Notes: generated by a model not told the origin, from the sequence alone. Positions 43,136 to 54,163 are shown, numbered from the stretch's first letter. The stretch: DNA of 64,000 nt from Undaria pinnatifida (GCA_012845835.1 JABAKD010000007.1:558001-622000), one strand, 5' to 3'. Numbers and translations: made by a program.

Positions 43136-43419
43136 TTAGACGGCGCCCCTGGCGGCGCAGTAAGTCGCGTACCACGTGTTTAATTTCATTGCCGTCAGTT
43201 CGAATCTCCCAACCATTTCGTTCCCGGAAAATTGAGAGGTGAATGCTGCCAAGTATGTGCGGTAGGGGGGCTACCTACACCCACGATGAAATACTACAGA
43301 GGTAGCGCATGTATTTGCGAAGAAGCTCTTGGTGAGTTTCGAGACTCCTTATTCGAGCGAAGCGAGTTTTTAATTCCCACCTGCGGTACCCCCGTAATAG
43401 CGCGCTACTTGAAAAAAAA
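43136..43419 (+). mobile_element. tRNA-derived SINE-like unit S2
   Basis: The head has an A-box-like TGGCGGCGCAGTAAG and a B-box-like CAGTTCGAATCTC about 45 bases later. About 200 bp of body follow, ending in CTTGAAAAAAAAAG (nine A at 43411-43419). A pol III-type head plus terminal A-run suggests a SINE, but only this single copy is visible and no target duplication was identified. Confidence 0.4.
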
Positions 43420-44423
43420 AGTTCGTGTGTTTGTACTCTTTAACTTGAATTTAGACGGGGTCACTAGATAAAAGCTCGTTTTAGCGACAGCTACAATATC
43501 TTCCATATTAATATATCGCTGGAATGTCTCTTTTCATATTTTTTTCCCTTTTCACACCTTGATGACCATGATTATTTCTTCATCGGGTTGAAGTTTTCAT
43601 CATAATCTCAGGTTTTGCTGGGGTATAGCAAGGTATAGAGTACTTTATCAAGGGAGGAGCCTAAGAAGATGGGTGCACCCCTACTGTACCACTGTTTCTA
43701 CAGGTAAGGTACAGGTAACACTGGCATTCGTCTATCCTTGGTTTGATTGCCGGTTTAGACCACTCGGGCGAATGTCTGTCTATCTCTTTTATTTAGGGGA
43801 CCTGAATCTTTTCATGACGGAGAGTAACAGGCAACCAACGATGCAAGGTCGAAAATATGGCGAAGCCGTAATTTCTCGGCCGAGTGGCTCTGATCGTCTG
43901 AGCGTCTAAATGAAAGGGACCTACTGTTGTAGCAGTCATTCCCCTGCCATGGTACCCTTCCTCAGACCGATAGCCATTGCGAAAGCGTGAGCTGGGCAAT
44001 TTCTTTTGCAGTTCGACGACCATTGATAAAGAAAGGTGAAGTGTCTACGATATATGGAATGAAGGAACTACCGGTAGGGGGGGAGACATGACACGTGTGA
44101 CCGCGTCCTACTTATATAGTCGCTGACGGCAACTCGCTTACGACTTGAGCCGAAACAAGCGGTCATCAAAAGCAAGAAATCAAACGATTTGTCCTCCTTA
44201 CTTATGGATACCATCCCCGCACCGAGTTCGTAACTTGTCAGATACCCGTTACACAGGAAATATATCGGCTGGTTGTGTGAGGGTTGGGTATGCATGTGCC
44301 TTGTCCGAAACGCCTCCATACTGTTTGGAAACTTGATTAATGACTGACTTATTTGAAGATGAAAACTCGACGAGGGTAAATAGATACCCGGGTTGGGGGT
44401 TATCACGCGTGGGTTATGCCAAG
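43420..44423. other. unassigned sequence
   Basis: No gene recognised; a short frame at 43673-43909 has no motif. Confidence 0.5.
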
Positions 44424-45520
44424 GTGAGTGAGTGAGTAAGTGAGTTATGTGAATGATTAAGGGCGAGTGAGTGAAAAAGTGAGTGGGTGCGAGTGAAGGA
44501 GTGCGAGAGTGGTTGGGTGAGTAAGTGATTAGATGCGTGAGTGAATGCGTGAGAGTCAGTGAATGAGTGAGTGAGAGAGTAAGTTAGTGCGTGTGAGTGA
44601 AAGAGTCAGTGAGTGAGTGAGTGAGTGAGTGAGTTAGTGAGTGAGTGAGTGAGTGAGTGAGTGAGTGAGTAAGTGAGTGAGTGAGTGAGTGAGTGAGTGA
44701 GTGAGTGAGTAAGTGAGAGAGTGAGCGAGTGAGTGAGTGAGTGAGTGAGTGAGAAAACGAGTGAGTGAGTGAGTGAGAAAACGAGTGAGTGAGTGAGTGA
44801 GTGAATGAGATTGTGAGCGTGTGAATGAGTGAGTGAGTGGGTGAGTGGCATAATGAGTGGGTGAGTGAGTGAGTGAGTGGGTGAGTGAGTGAGTGAGTGA
44901 GTGACAGAATGAGGGAGTGGTTGACATAGTGAGGGAGGAGGTGAGGGAGGAAGTGAGGGAGTGGGTGAGCGAGTGAGCGAGTGAGTGGGTAAGTTAGTAA
45001 GTTAGTGAGTGAATGAGTTTATGAGTGTGTGAATGAGTGAGTGAGTGAGTGACAGAATCGGTAGGTGAGTGCGTGAGTGAGTGAGTGAGTGAGTGAGTGA
45101 GTGAGTGAGTGAGCGAGTGAGTGAGTGAGTGAGTGAGTGAGTGAGTGAGTGAGTGAGTGAAAAAATGAGTGAGTGAGTGAGTAAGTGAGTAAGTGACAGA
45201 ATGAGGGAGTGGGCGACATAGTGAGTGAGTGAGTGGGGGAGAAAGTCAGGGAGTGGATGAGCGAGTGAGCGAGTGCGTGAGGTTGTTAGTGAGTGAGTGA
45301 GTGAGTTAGTTTGTGAGTGTGTAAATGCGTGAGTGAGTCAGTGAGTGAGTGAGTGACAGAATGAGTGGATGAGTGAGTGAGTGAGTGAGTGAGTGAGTGA
45401 GTTCGTGTCAGTCATATAGTGAGTGAGTGAGTGAGTGAGCGAGCGTGTGAGTGAGTGGGTGAGTGAGCGTGTGTGTGAGTTATTGAGTGAGTGAGTGAGT
45501 GGGTGAATGAGTGGGAGAAT
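44424..45520 (+). repeat. long GTGA (GAGT) tetranucleotide microsatellite
   Basis: About 1.1 kb of nearly continuous GTGA units with scattered substitutions (GTAA, GCGA, GTGG) and short non-repeat interruptions such as GACAGAATGAGGGAGTGG, which themselves recur several times. The reverse strand is open in several frames and would read Thr-His-Ser-Leu repeats, an artefact of the microsatellite. Confidence 0.95.
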
Positions 45521-45845
45521 GATTTGGATGACTGATTGGGTGTGTTGTTTTTCAGGATTGCTACCATACCATCCCGGCCGCAGACACGTTTTCGTGTTGT
45601 GACGGAAGGAGGGGGGTGCGCCAACGGTGTTTCACCGGTATTGTTTTGTCTTTCGCTATCCATCTAGTAGTGAGCTAATGTTTTCATCTGACAGCGAGCA
45701 ATTAACCAGCAATGCGAGGCATCGCAATAGTTGGACAATGTTTTTTTCGAAGATCAGAGATTGCAATACGCAATGTCAACATTGTGGTACTTCCACTGGA
45801 AAGCATATTTGCGTAATTGTAGGGCGCAAAACAATACTACTTTCA
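45521..45845. other. unassigned sequence
   Basis: Nothing recognised. Confidence 0.5.
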
Positions 45846-46080
45846 TAGAAATGGAAAAGTGCACATCAGCTGGGAGATCGACAAATAACTAGTTTTGTCA
45901 AAACCAGATTTGCGAGCTGCGTGTCATACGTTTATCACGCGTGTTACGGGATGTGTATGTCCTCGTGATGGACACAGATCGATTACTCCCCTGCTGATGC
46001 CAGGGTCAACAGGACTAAGACGTTCAGATTTGTTCTGCGCACGGGAGCTGTATAACCCAACCCGCATTGACGAAGACAAA
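45846..46080 (+). repeat. dispersed repeat R1, diverged subfamily copy
   Basis: The blocks CATCAGCTGGGAGATCGAC, GCGAGCTGCGTGTCATACG, GATTACTCCCCTGCTGATGC and AGGGTCAACAGGACTAAGACG follow R1 order. The last two are shared specifically with the copy at 51952-52195, so these two form a subfamily. Confidence 0.75.
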
Positions 46081-46689
46081 AACAGACATCTGTGGAATAG
46101 GTTAATTACAGTGTGAGTTAACTTCTGGAGTGGGCTACTCGGGTCTACGGGGTTCGTACGCAAGTTCCTGTGTACTCCATGTATATGTGGCGGGCCAGCG
46201 GAGGTCCAGCCCAGGCCTGATGCTCGGGTTGTTAGTGCTGTCGAGTCATGATGAAACATGCCGTGGACGTCGATCGCTACTGTTCCGAAGTGGTCTCTCT
46301 TCCGCTCTTGATGTGATGCGAAGGCACACTCACACACATTGATCGAATGAAGATCGACGAGTGAAATCTGCCGTTCTGCATTGGGCGTCGGGCTGTGCAC
46401 ACTTGATCTTGAAGCTCTTCGAGCGCCCATCTCACACACTGCCAGGGAATACTCATATTGAGGCGTGGATGGCAAACGCCAGACCTCTGCACTCCTGCTG
46501 CAGATGGAACATCTTACCCGAATTGTACGGAATGATAAATGCTCTTATCGCCGAATAGCCGATTGTTTTTGCTTTTTCAAAGCGCTTCCATGGTATTTCT
46601 GGATAGATAACCCGTAGGCCACAAAATTCAGCTCACCTGTTAAGGCGTTTGTATGTATATTACATAAATAATTAATGGTGCATTCCACA
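46081..46689. other. unassigned sequence
   Basis: A 183-codon minus-strand open frame spans 46475-45924 but its C-terminal third lies in the R1 repeat, so it is not called as a gene. Confidence 0.45.
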
Positions 46690-46885
46690 GGCGTCAGATT
46701 TTGTTCTGTTTTACGTAATGGTTTCCATGCACAGAGGACCCTGTTGAACCTGGTTCTAGTTTTAAGGACCTCTATCTTAAATGAGGTTACACACCCAGTA
46801 GTACAGGCGATCGGAGAATCACACACAGCTTGGCTGGAAAGATGAGTTTCGACGAAATCTTCCATCTCACAGCTAGCTGCGCGAA
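46690..46885 (-). repeat. dispersed repeat R1, inverted copy
   Basis: Inverted R1 blocks: CAGATTTTGTTCTG, GACCCTGTTGAACC, GGCGATCGGAGAATCACACA and GATGAGTTTCGACGAAATCT. Confidence 0.75.
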
Positions 46886-48529
46886 ATGAATTTTCCAACT
46901 TTTTTTTTAAATAACCTATCAATCTAGACTGGCAGTAAGCCGAATTGAAGAGGAGATAGTTGTCGGAAGAGAATTACTATATAACATATAGACTATATTT
47001 TCGAATATTTACCAAAACGACAAAAAAACGTGCACAACCCGAAAAAAGTTAGATAAAAGGGAGAAGACCACTATTATTATCGGTACAAAATAGAATAATA
47101 CTTCGTAGCCAATAGTAATATCCGTTCCTCAGACCATATAATCTGTCTGGATCGACTGTTTTTCGGACTGCCATCAGGTTATTATGCGTGTTTGTGTGTT
47201 CTTTCAGTTAAACTGACACTTCCACCCATCTACGACCAGCGCAAAATGACATCATCAGCAGTGAGTGTTCTTGCCGATGCGTTCCTGAAGAGCATGCGAG
47301 GGACGACCTCCGCGGTCACATCCAGTGTAGCACGGAACAGAGATATACCAGGTAGACAAATTGCAATGTCAGCAAGGTGATTTGTCCATGATGACATTGT
47401 ATATGGCATCCAAGGCCAACCGCAATGAACACGAGGGCCAAAAACATGAAAGCCAGCACATCAGACTATTTTCTATCATCATCAAGGAATACACAAAATA
47501 ATGAGAAACAATATTGTAAGACAATGTGAATTTCGGGGTCTCGCGTTTTGGAGCCCCCTATCTATGCGATGATAGACCATTACTACTGCTGTAGGTGCTG
47601 TACTTCGAGGTATGCACGTTACATAAACAGCAGCACTACTAATTCTGCTATGCGACGACCTACTGTAGTTGCGCAATTTATTGTTACATTCGTTGGTTTT
47701 GTTATCACGTTGTTAGGGAGATTCGGACTCTCTCTGCTGGCAGACATCGATTTCGCAGTTAGTTGAGTTCCGTCAAATAAGCGGCTTTTCCCTTCCCCAG
47801 TCTTGCAAGTACCAACAAAAAAAGCGTTTCGATGCGCAACTTACGCTATTAATACGAGTGATTCTATTTATTGATATAGTAAAACACATACATTGCACAT
47901 CAAATAAAATATATTATTTCACCAACACGACTGGGGTTGAGAAATTGCTCTTCTTGCGCCTGAAAGCCTTTGTTTATAATCTGACCGGTAAACTTCCTTC
48001 TCTCCGAACCGCTAACATTTGAATACCGTGGCCACAATTTTATTGTTGTGTACGTGCAGCTACTCTGAAGATAACAAACAAATACATGAAGAAAACCTTG
48101 AGGGGAAAATACTACACCCCACACCGCCTTGGGATATACCGTCCCTGGCACAACCGACGAAGCCTCTGCTACTATGTGGCGTGCCACCAAACAAAGAGAA
48201 GGAAGAAATCTGTGGCGGCTTAGACCGCATTCACTCATGTGAACCTCAGCCTTACTGTCTTGATTGTGATTTTGTTTTTAGTAGCATCATTTCCCAATAA
48301 AACAAGCTTTGTAAATGAAAGCTGGAAGTTTGAAAAAAATGTATGAAGGTAACGAAGGAGCTGAGCGCCCGTCGTCGATAGAAAAATGTACGCAAATTCT
48401 ACCCCCTCTCGCTCCGCCAGCATACCAAGGACGTACCATGTAGGAAAGATGCCGCGCTGTCATAGAATGATGCGCACCGTTTTCGTTCTGAGGCACATCA
48501 CTTGATGATAAGCTCTACTTACTTACTGT
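46886..48529. other. unassigned sequence
   Basis: Overlapping frames on both strands at 47900-48300 (112 and 93 codons) lack recognised domains and clear ATG starts. Nothing is called. Confidence 0.45.
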
Positions 48530-48874
48530 TTTTTTTTTCTTCATCCCACTTATTTTCCTCGCACTACTCTCGCGACATCTCCCAGCAGAAACTCAGATTC
48601 GGGGTGTATATAGCGGGCCCTCCTCCCCCCTCCTCACTAAGGTACGTTCCTTCATTCTTTGACAATAACTCAGCATTTTCTTCCCTCGTCGACTCCCGTC
48701 GGATTGTATCTACCGACGCTGCTAAACGCCCTTCAGCAGTTGATTCCTTTTTTGCATGTTTTAGCAAATATAATCAAAACCTCACCACGGTGGGAATCGA
48801 AGTCAAGGACCAACGCTATTAACAGTGATACTCGAGGGCAACCAGCCTAGACCACCGGGGCGACCGGCTGACCG
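48530..48874 (-). mobile_element. tRNA-derived SINE-like unit S1, copy 2
   Basis: On the minus strand the head reads CCCCGGTGGTCTAGGCTGGT (A-box region) and TTGACTTCGATTCCCACC (B-box region). The body aligns with 25000-25330. The 3' end is an A10 run (plus-strand T10 at 48529-48538), as expected of a retroposed SINE. ACATCACT lies at 48493-48500 and again right after the head at 48875, a candidate 8-bp target duplication if the tail includes the 28 bases beyond the A-run. Confidence 0.65.
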
Positions 48875-49506
48875 TACATCACTCAAAATCTCAATCGGAC
48901 GAAATACAAATTCTACCAGATGCACAACTCCATGCCCGAGGCATGTATGTGCTACACAATTGGTGCAACAGAAGCACGAACCTACGTCATTCGATTTTGT
49001 TCCGTCGTTCAGAAGAAACCGGTTCAGCAAGAAGTGCTACGATCTCCATCGTAGCACGACGCGTAGCCTAGAGCCGGATTTCAGGTGTCTTGCGAGAGGG
49101 CTCCCACTGTCGATGCAAGACACCTAGAAGAGCTCGCCTATTAATGGAGTTTATAGAGCGACCAATCACATGGGAATAAGAAAGGCAGAGGCTGATTTTC
49201 CAGGGATGTAACAAATCCGGGAGCTGATGTTCATAACTCGTACTATAGTCTACAATACACCCGCGTTCAACCAAGAAGCCCAGCTTGTGTCTGTGTTGGC
49301 GTCTCTTATTTCGTGCTCTGTGCCGAATACATGTAGACTGTAGGTGTGATGCGTGTTCTGCACATCGCTCGGGTGGTCGTTGAACTGCCACGGCACAGCC
49401 ACGGGTTTTCCTATGAATAGCGCTGTGACCTGTTGTGGAATGGCTGCCATTCGACAGCGTCGTATCACAGCCCCTGATAACCCGGAAGCCAGCAAAGACT
49501 AATATG
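48875..49506. other. unassigned sequence
   Basis: Nothing recognised. Confidence 0.5.
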
Positions 49507-49840
49507 TTATAATATTCAAAATACACGCCAGCTGTGAGATCGAAGATTTTGTCGAAAATCATCTTTGCAAGTTGTGCGTGATATTGCGATCGCGCGTAAT
49601 ACTGGGTGTGCGTCCTCGTTAATAAATATAGATCGGCGACTCCCCTTGGAACCACAGTGCAGCTTGTGCCAGGGTTAGTCAGTCTGTGCGCGAAAACTCT
49701 AAAACCTGTTTTTGAGGGGGACAACATGTGACGACAGCTGTGGAAGGAAATGCATCAGTTTATCCAGTGTATCCTGGTAGTCGTATAACCGGTGAGGGGA
49801 GGGCGGAGTTTTTGAGGGCGTGGGGGGCTGGGTTTGAAAA
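49507..49840 (+). repeat. dispersed repeat R1, near full-length core
   Basis: It starts TATTCAAAATACACGCCAGC and ends GTATAACCGGTGAGGGGAG; all core blocks are present. Confidence 0.85.
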
Positions 49841-50148
49841 AGACTAGCATATAGTCTATATATATGTGTGCGTTGTGTGTATTGGCTTCGCCCTTAACCG
49901 TAATTTGTACCCAACGACACAATCGGCAAACCTACAAAGTGTCCGTCACGGTTCTTGATTCCAGGAGCAATATAACCATGTATGTGATGATTATAATTCA
50001 TGTGATCTCAGAGTGTGAACCCTAAACAACAAAAACAAACTGCAAGAAAAGCAGTAGCAGGAGTATGCTGTAGACCCCGTCGGCATCTTCGCCGCGGTCC
50101 TCCGGCAATTCCGGGCCAGGCAACCGACCTTGCAGCAGGAGAGCAAGA
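49841..50148. other. unassigned sequence
   Basis: Nothing recognised. Confidence 0.5.
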
Positions 50149-50370
50149 AGGCTACGGTTCAGGGGCTACACCCATGTTCTCTCCCCGAGTTCAAGCCAGT
50201 CGCGCATGTGGTCCACCTTAAAGATGAAGGCCGACAGTATTTTTATAAGGCGTTGAGTATCGCAAAACCCCAAAACGGGTACATCGTACTGCTGCTGTAT
50301 ATTAGATAGTCATTTGCGCGAGTGCCTCCCAGCGGCTGAAAAAAGCGGCCCTGACGGCGACCTGACAGTG
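50149..50370. repeat. diverged partial M1 element
   Basis: GGCTACGGTTCAGGGGCTACACCCATGTTC...GTTCAAGCCAGTCGCGCATG follows the left third of M1 copy 1 (GGCTACGGTAGAGGGGGTAC...GAGCCAGTCGCACGAG). The right terminal repeat is not preserved. Confidence 0.45.
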
Positions 50371-50756
50371 AACCCCTTACCATACCAAGTAAGTGCATTG
50401 TTATTACCATAAAACACTATTATTACTGTTATTACTACCGGTAATAATACTAGCCTTGCTCGGGGAAGACGATACACCCACCTCTCTCTTGTAGAATCTT
50501 GTGTTTCTGGACACCGCAGTATGTATGCTCTTCAAGCGGTGTCTCCGTTTGGCCGAAGAAGATAACCGATGTTGTTGTTGTTGTTGTCGTTGTTGATGTT
50601 GTTGTTGTTGTTGTTGTTGCACGCTTCACAACTACAATGAAGGAACCGAATAGCTGTTGTTGTCGTTGCTGTCGCTGTTGTTTTAGGAACGTGTCCTGTG
50701 ACCTGGCCGTATAGCTACTGTTGTTTGTGTTGTACTTTTGGGGAGTAGATCATCGA
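50371..50756. other. trinucleotide-rich sequence
   Basis: TTG/GTT triplets dominate 50569-50622 and 50652-50684; ATT/ACT triplets occur at 50400-50450. The poly-Gln minus-strand frame here is an artefact of the triplets. Confidence 0.7.
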
Positions 50757-51182
50757 ATGCGACGTGGCCGAAAAAACGGGTTCGCGCCACGCGGACAGGT
50801 AAACGTGTTCACTGCCCGCTACTGGGAGTTCGCGTGTCGAAACTCCCAGAAAATGGTACCAAAAACAGCACCATACCGAGTTGCCATGAATTCAACAAAC
50901 TTCAACTTCACTGTTCGAATCTCCGATGAGCCCTCATTATTACACTGTTTCCTGCTTGACAATCTGTCTGCGTCTATATACCAGCACTCCATGTGGCCCA
51001 AAGTCGACGAGTGTTGTAGTTTCGGGTTCCCGAAAGGTTTTTTCAACATTATTAACTCAAAAGTCCAGAATTTGGACATGCTGTTGCTTTCAAGACAGAT
51101 CATTGTAAGTAGGGAACGACTACAGGTCGTCATAGATGCGTCTGGCTATATATACACATATTATACATGGTTTCTTTGCTGA
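50757..51182 (+). CDS. hypothetical 141-residue open frame
   Basis: The ATG at 50757 opens a frame (MRRGRKNGFAPRGQVNVF...) with well-mixed composition, including RYWEFACRNSQKMVPK, NFNFTVRISDEPSLLHCFLL and FGFPKGFFNIINSKVQNLDM. It resembles coding sequence more than the neighbourhood, but no domain is recognised and the last about 20 residues are atypical. A GTAAG at 51105-51110 could be a splice donor. Confidence 0.3.
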   Translation: MRRGRKNGFAPRGQVNVFTARYWEFACRNSQKMVPKTAPYRVAMNSTNFNFTVRISDEPSLLHCFLLDNLSASIYQHSMWPKVDECCSFGFPKGFFNIINSKVQNLDMLLLSRQIIVSRERLQVVIDASGYIYTYYTWFLC

Positions 51183-51951
51183 CGCACAACACTAAGTCAA
51201 CGCGATTTCAAGACCATCGCGCAAAGGAAGGGTCGGTCGAAGCGAATTTGTTGTATGGTTACATGATTATTGCCACGTGGTACCTGACCCCCAGGTACGT
51301 ATCAAGGCTGACGGCTGACAACGGAACGCAAACAAACCTGCTATAAATGCTGCGTCAACACATATTCTATAGCAGCTAGCAACGTTATTAGTGTTTTTTC
51401 CAACCATCTTACAGCATCGGCCCGCCCTTAGAAAAACAAATTTCAAGAAAGCGCTATTATTATTCTAGTCTATTAATAAAATATTTTAAGAATGAGATTT
51501 GTAGGCTAGGCAATAAACGTCAAGAAAGCTAGTATTCTACAACTTGAAAGAAAGGTAATCTACGTGAAAAGCCGGCATGTTCCAGCCGGAAACACCGGTC
51601 CTACAACGGCAACAATTACTGGCACTACTCCTTCATGTACTGCCACCATTCATTGAGTATTCCCAGATGGTCAAGGGGTTGCATAGGCGCTTTATCAGGC
51701 AACAGGTACTACTCAGCCGGCATCATTGACGGGCCCCACTATAAAATACTCCGGTACGTTACAGCAGCATTGATCGGTTGTATCGCACATACTGCCAAGG
51801 GAATCAAAGTATACGCCAGCTAGCTCAGGACTGTTGTTAACACAACTGAGTTACCCTGACACACGACATTAAATAAAAAGCATACGTCAGAGTGGAAGTT
51901 TATGGTGAGCCTTGTTTTCCTCAACCTGCCCCAAGATCTCGCATAACATAT
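51183..51951. other. unassigned sequence
   Basis: Nothing recognised. Confidence 0.5.
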
Positions 51952-52195
51952 AAAACAAAATAAAAAGGAAAAACAGTTCACCTGTGAGATCGACCAAACG
52001 TTTTTTGATAAAACTTAGCTTTGCACGCTGCGTGTCGTAACTCGATCACGCGTGTTACAAGATGTGTATACTCTCGTGCAGGATACAGGTCGGTGACTCC
52101 CCTGCTAATGCTAGGATCAACAAGACTAAGACGTTTAACCTTGTTTTGAGCAGGAAAAATGTATAACCCGCACTGAGGGCGACAAAACCAGACAT
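51952..52195 (+). repeat. dispersed repeat R1, diverged subfamily copy 2
   Basis: CACCTGTGAGATCGACCAAA, TGCACGCTGCGTGTCGTAAC, GGTGACTCCCCTGCTAATGC and AACAAGACTAAGACG align with 45846-46080. Confidence 0.75.
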
Positions 52196-52604
52196 AACAT
52201 AAAATCAAGTCAGTTGATCGTTTGAGGAATATGGATCAAAAGGTCGAGTCCAATTGTCATAAAACTGAGCCGGATAAAAACGAAAAAACTACTCGTCGTC
52301 CATAGCAAACAGTACATATACAAGGATTCAGCACCTTAACCAAAATGCATATAATTCTCCTCTACTTACCGCCACGGATACCACATTTCACGATGGGTCT
52401 AGTGTCGAACACTCGGCCGCTTTCCCTTGGGTCAACAGGCCGCGTTTTCTGTTGACTGACACGTCTCCTGATATCGTTGTTTGACATCTGTCTTTACGCT
52501 GACAACAGTACCTACATCTTAGAGTAGACGCCAGAACAACCGACTCAACACTGATCAGCAGAAGTTCTTGACGGAGCGCCCAATTACTTCACAGTACGCC
52601 TACC
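52196..52604. other. unassigned sequence
   Basis: Nothing recognised. Confidence 0.5.
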
Positions 52605-52862
52605 ATGAAGTGCGCACCCGCCAGTACACCACAACGTGCCGTCCCTACCGAACAGTACTGGTACGGCTATTTGATGCCTGTTTCTACCTTACGCTGCGAC
52701 AAACAAAACGATAGTGTGGTATATACAGCACAGTCTATAATGTATAGGGCCAAGGGTTTCACACTGACACCGTTTGGCTTGGTGTCGGTCAGGGCAACAT
52801 CGGTAACCTATATTGCGAGCGGGCGATCACATCGAACTCTCGCTGGGATCCCGAATATGTAG
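52605..52862 (+). CDS. hypothetical 85-residue open frame
   Basis: An ATG-initiated frame (MKCAPASTPQRAVPTEQYWY...) ending SHRTLAGIPNM. No motif or family is recognised. It may be chance. Confidence 0.18.
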   Translation: MKCAPASTPQRAVPTEQYWYGYLMPVSTLRCDKQNDSVVYTAQSIMYRAKGFTLTPFGLVSVRATSVTYIASGRSHRTLAGIPNM

Positions 52863-53052
52863 TCGAATCCAGATGATGAATACGCTAATAATTGCCATCG
52901 CCGTAACCTGAAGATGATCTTGAACCTTAATGGCCTTGAAGCAAGCAATACTGATGGATCCATTGTATATGCTTCAAGACCAACCGGCCAATCATATACT
53001 GAATTCGAAAACAAAAACAATCAGCCTAGGTACTACTGTGACCTTAGATGTT

Positions 53053-53320
53053 TGTGCCGACTCGCGTGAGCGCGGGCTCGTTGGTATCAGCTCTAAGGAC
53101 TCCCCCTCGTAGGCTCGGAGTGCGTTTGTCCACAATGCAAAATTTCGTTTGTTGCCATACGTTGAAGTACCACGTCATCGGCGATGGACCTTCTCGTTTG
53201 AATCTCAAGATATCAAGTGCTCACAAGAAACGCCAATATTGACAGTAAACCTCGCCGATATAATGTATCCAACCAAATTATGTCGGGTAAAATGCCCAAT
53301 GATACGACCACAGCGGTACA
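53053..53320 (-). repeat. gypsy-family LTR D
   Basis: 268 bp on the minus strand, starting TGTACC (plus-strand GGTACA at 53315-53320) and ending GGCACA. It is preceded on the minus strand by the family polypurine tract (TTTTGGAGGGTGC). It is the 3' LTR of a truncated copy. Confidence 0.75.
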
Positions 53321-53708
53321 GCACCCTCCAAAAGCCCATCTCGGGCTACCAACCACAAGATGGTTCCGACCGAGTATCTTGGATAAACATAGCAGTCTGT
53401 CTGTTGGGCAATGGTGAAGTCCAGAACATCACGGTCAGTTTCGCCACGACGTAAGATCTACCCCGTTTACTGACTGTGAATAATGATTGGTCAGCAGCCG
53501 CGTCATCACCAATGTATCTTCAAGCAAACCACCCACCAAGCGTAACGCTTCCAATTGGGTATGCAACTCGCCGAAACCCAGACCACGTAAGGAATGCGTA
53601 TTCCAGTGAAATATCCACTCGTAAAGCGGTGGTATCAACCACGAAGGTGTCCCGTCCACAAATAGCTTCGGCGATGAACCGCCAGCTGTGACTGCGTAGT
53701 GATCAAGC
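53321..53708 (-). mobile_element. 3' untranslated region of a truncated gypsy copy
   Basis: It aligns with 5900-6302 and 11080-11461 on the opposite strand. The remaining internal region is absent: homology ends where the M1 element begins, so the MITE either inserted into the gypsy sequence or marks the breakpoint. Confidence 0.65.
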
Positions 53709-54153
53709 CTACGGTAGAGGGGTACCCCCTTTTTCAGTACCTGGTGTGAGCCATCATATTATATCATATCATATCATATCATCCTATATCATCTCATATC
53801 ATATCATATCATATCATACCATATCATATCATATCATATCATATTAGATCACATCGAATCATATCCCATCATATCACATCATATCACATCATATCATACT
53901 ATTAATATTAACCATACTACACCATACCACATCATACTCGCACGAGTGATTTTTTACCGCACTAACGATACGACTAAGGCGATTTGCGTGGCGCAGCGTC
54001 ACCACCCATTACCTTGGGGATTCATATCGAAACATCAAAACAACACGAACTGCTATGAGCGTAGGGAACAGGGGGGTCACTGGCGCGAGGGACCCTGAGC
54101 CTCTGCATAAAAAGGCCTCCAAACAACATAACAACATAACCCCTCTACCGTAG
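53709..54153. mobile_element. MITE-like element, family M1, copy 2, with microsatellite inside
   Basis: Terminal inverted repeats CTACGGTAGAGGGG and CCCCTCTACCGTAG are perfect over 14 bp. Internal blocks shared with copy 1 are TTTTCAGT, GTGAGCCA, CTCGCACGAGTGA, GGGGTCACTGGCGCGAG and AAAAAGGCC. About 160 bp of ATATC repeat (53753-53910) interrupts it right after the GAGCCA block. Confidence 0.75.
53753..53910 (+). repeat. ATATC pentanucleotide microsatellite
   Basis: About 30 units of ATATC with scattered changes (ATCCT, ACATC, GCATC). Confidence 0.95.
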
Positions 54154-54163
54154 CATTCGTCTA

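Noticed and set aside
44606-45663. Long Thr-His-Ser-Leu repeat proteins on the minus strand
   Set aside because: All frames through the GTGA microsatellite are open because the repeat contains no stop on that strand; there is no independent coding evidence.
45924-46475. 183-codon minus-strand protein
   Set aside because: A third of it is antisense to the R1 repeat, no motif is present, and R1 copies elsewhere do not keep the frame.
50404-50622. Poly-glutamine protein on the minus strand
   Set aside because: An artefact of a TTG/GTT triplet tract.
53149-53691. Short plus-strand frames of 66-101 codons
   Set aside because: They lie within the gypsy LTR and 3' UTR in antisense orientation, and the equivalent frames are not conserved in the other LTR copies.
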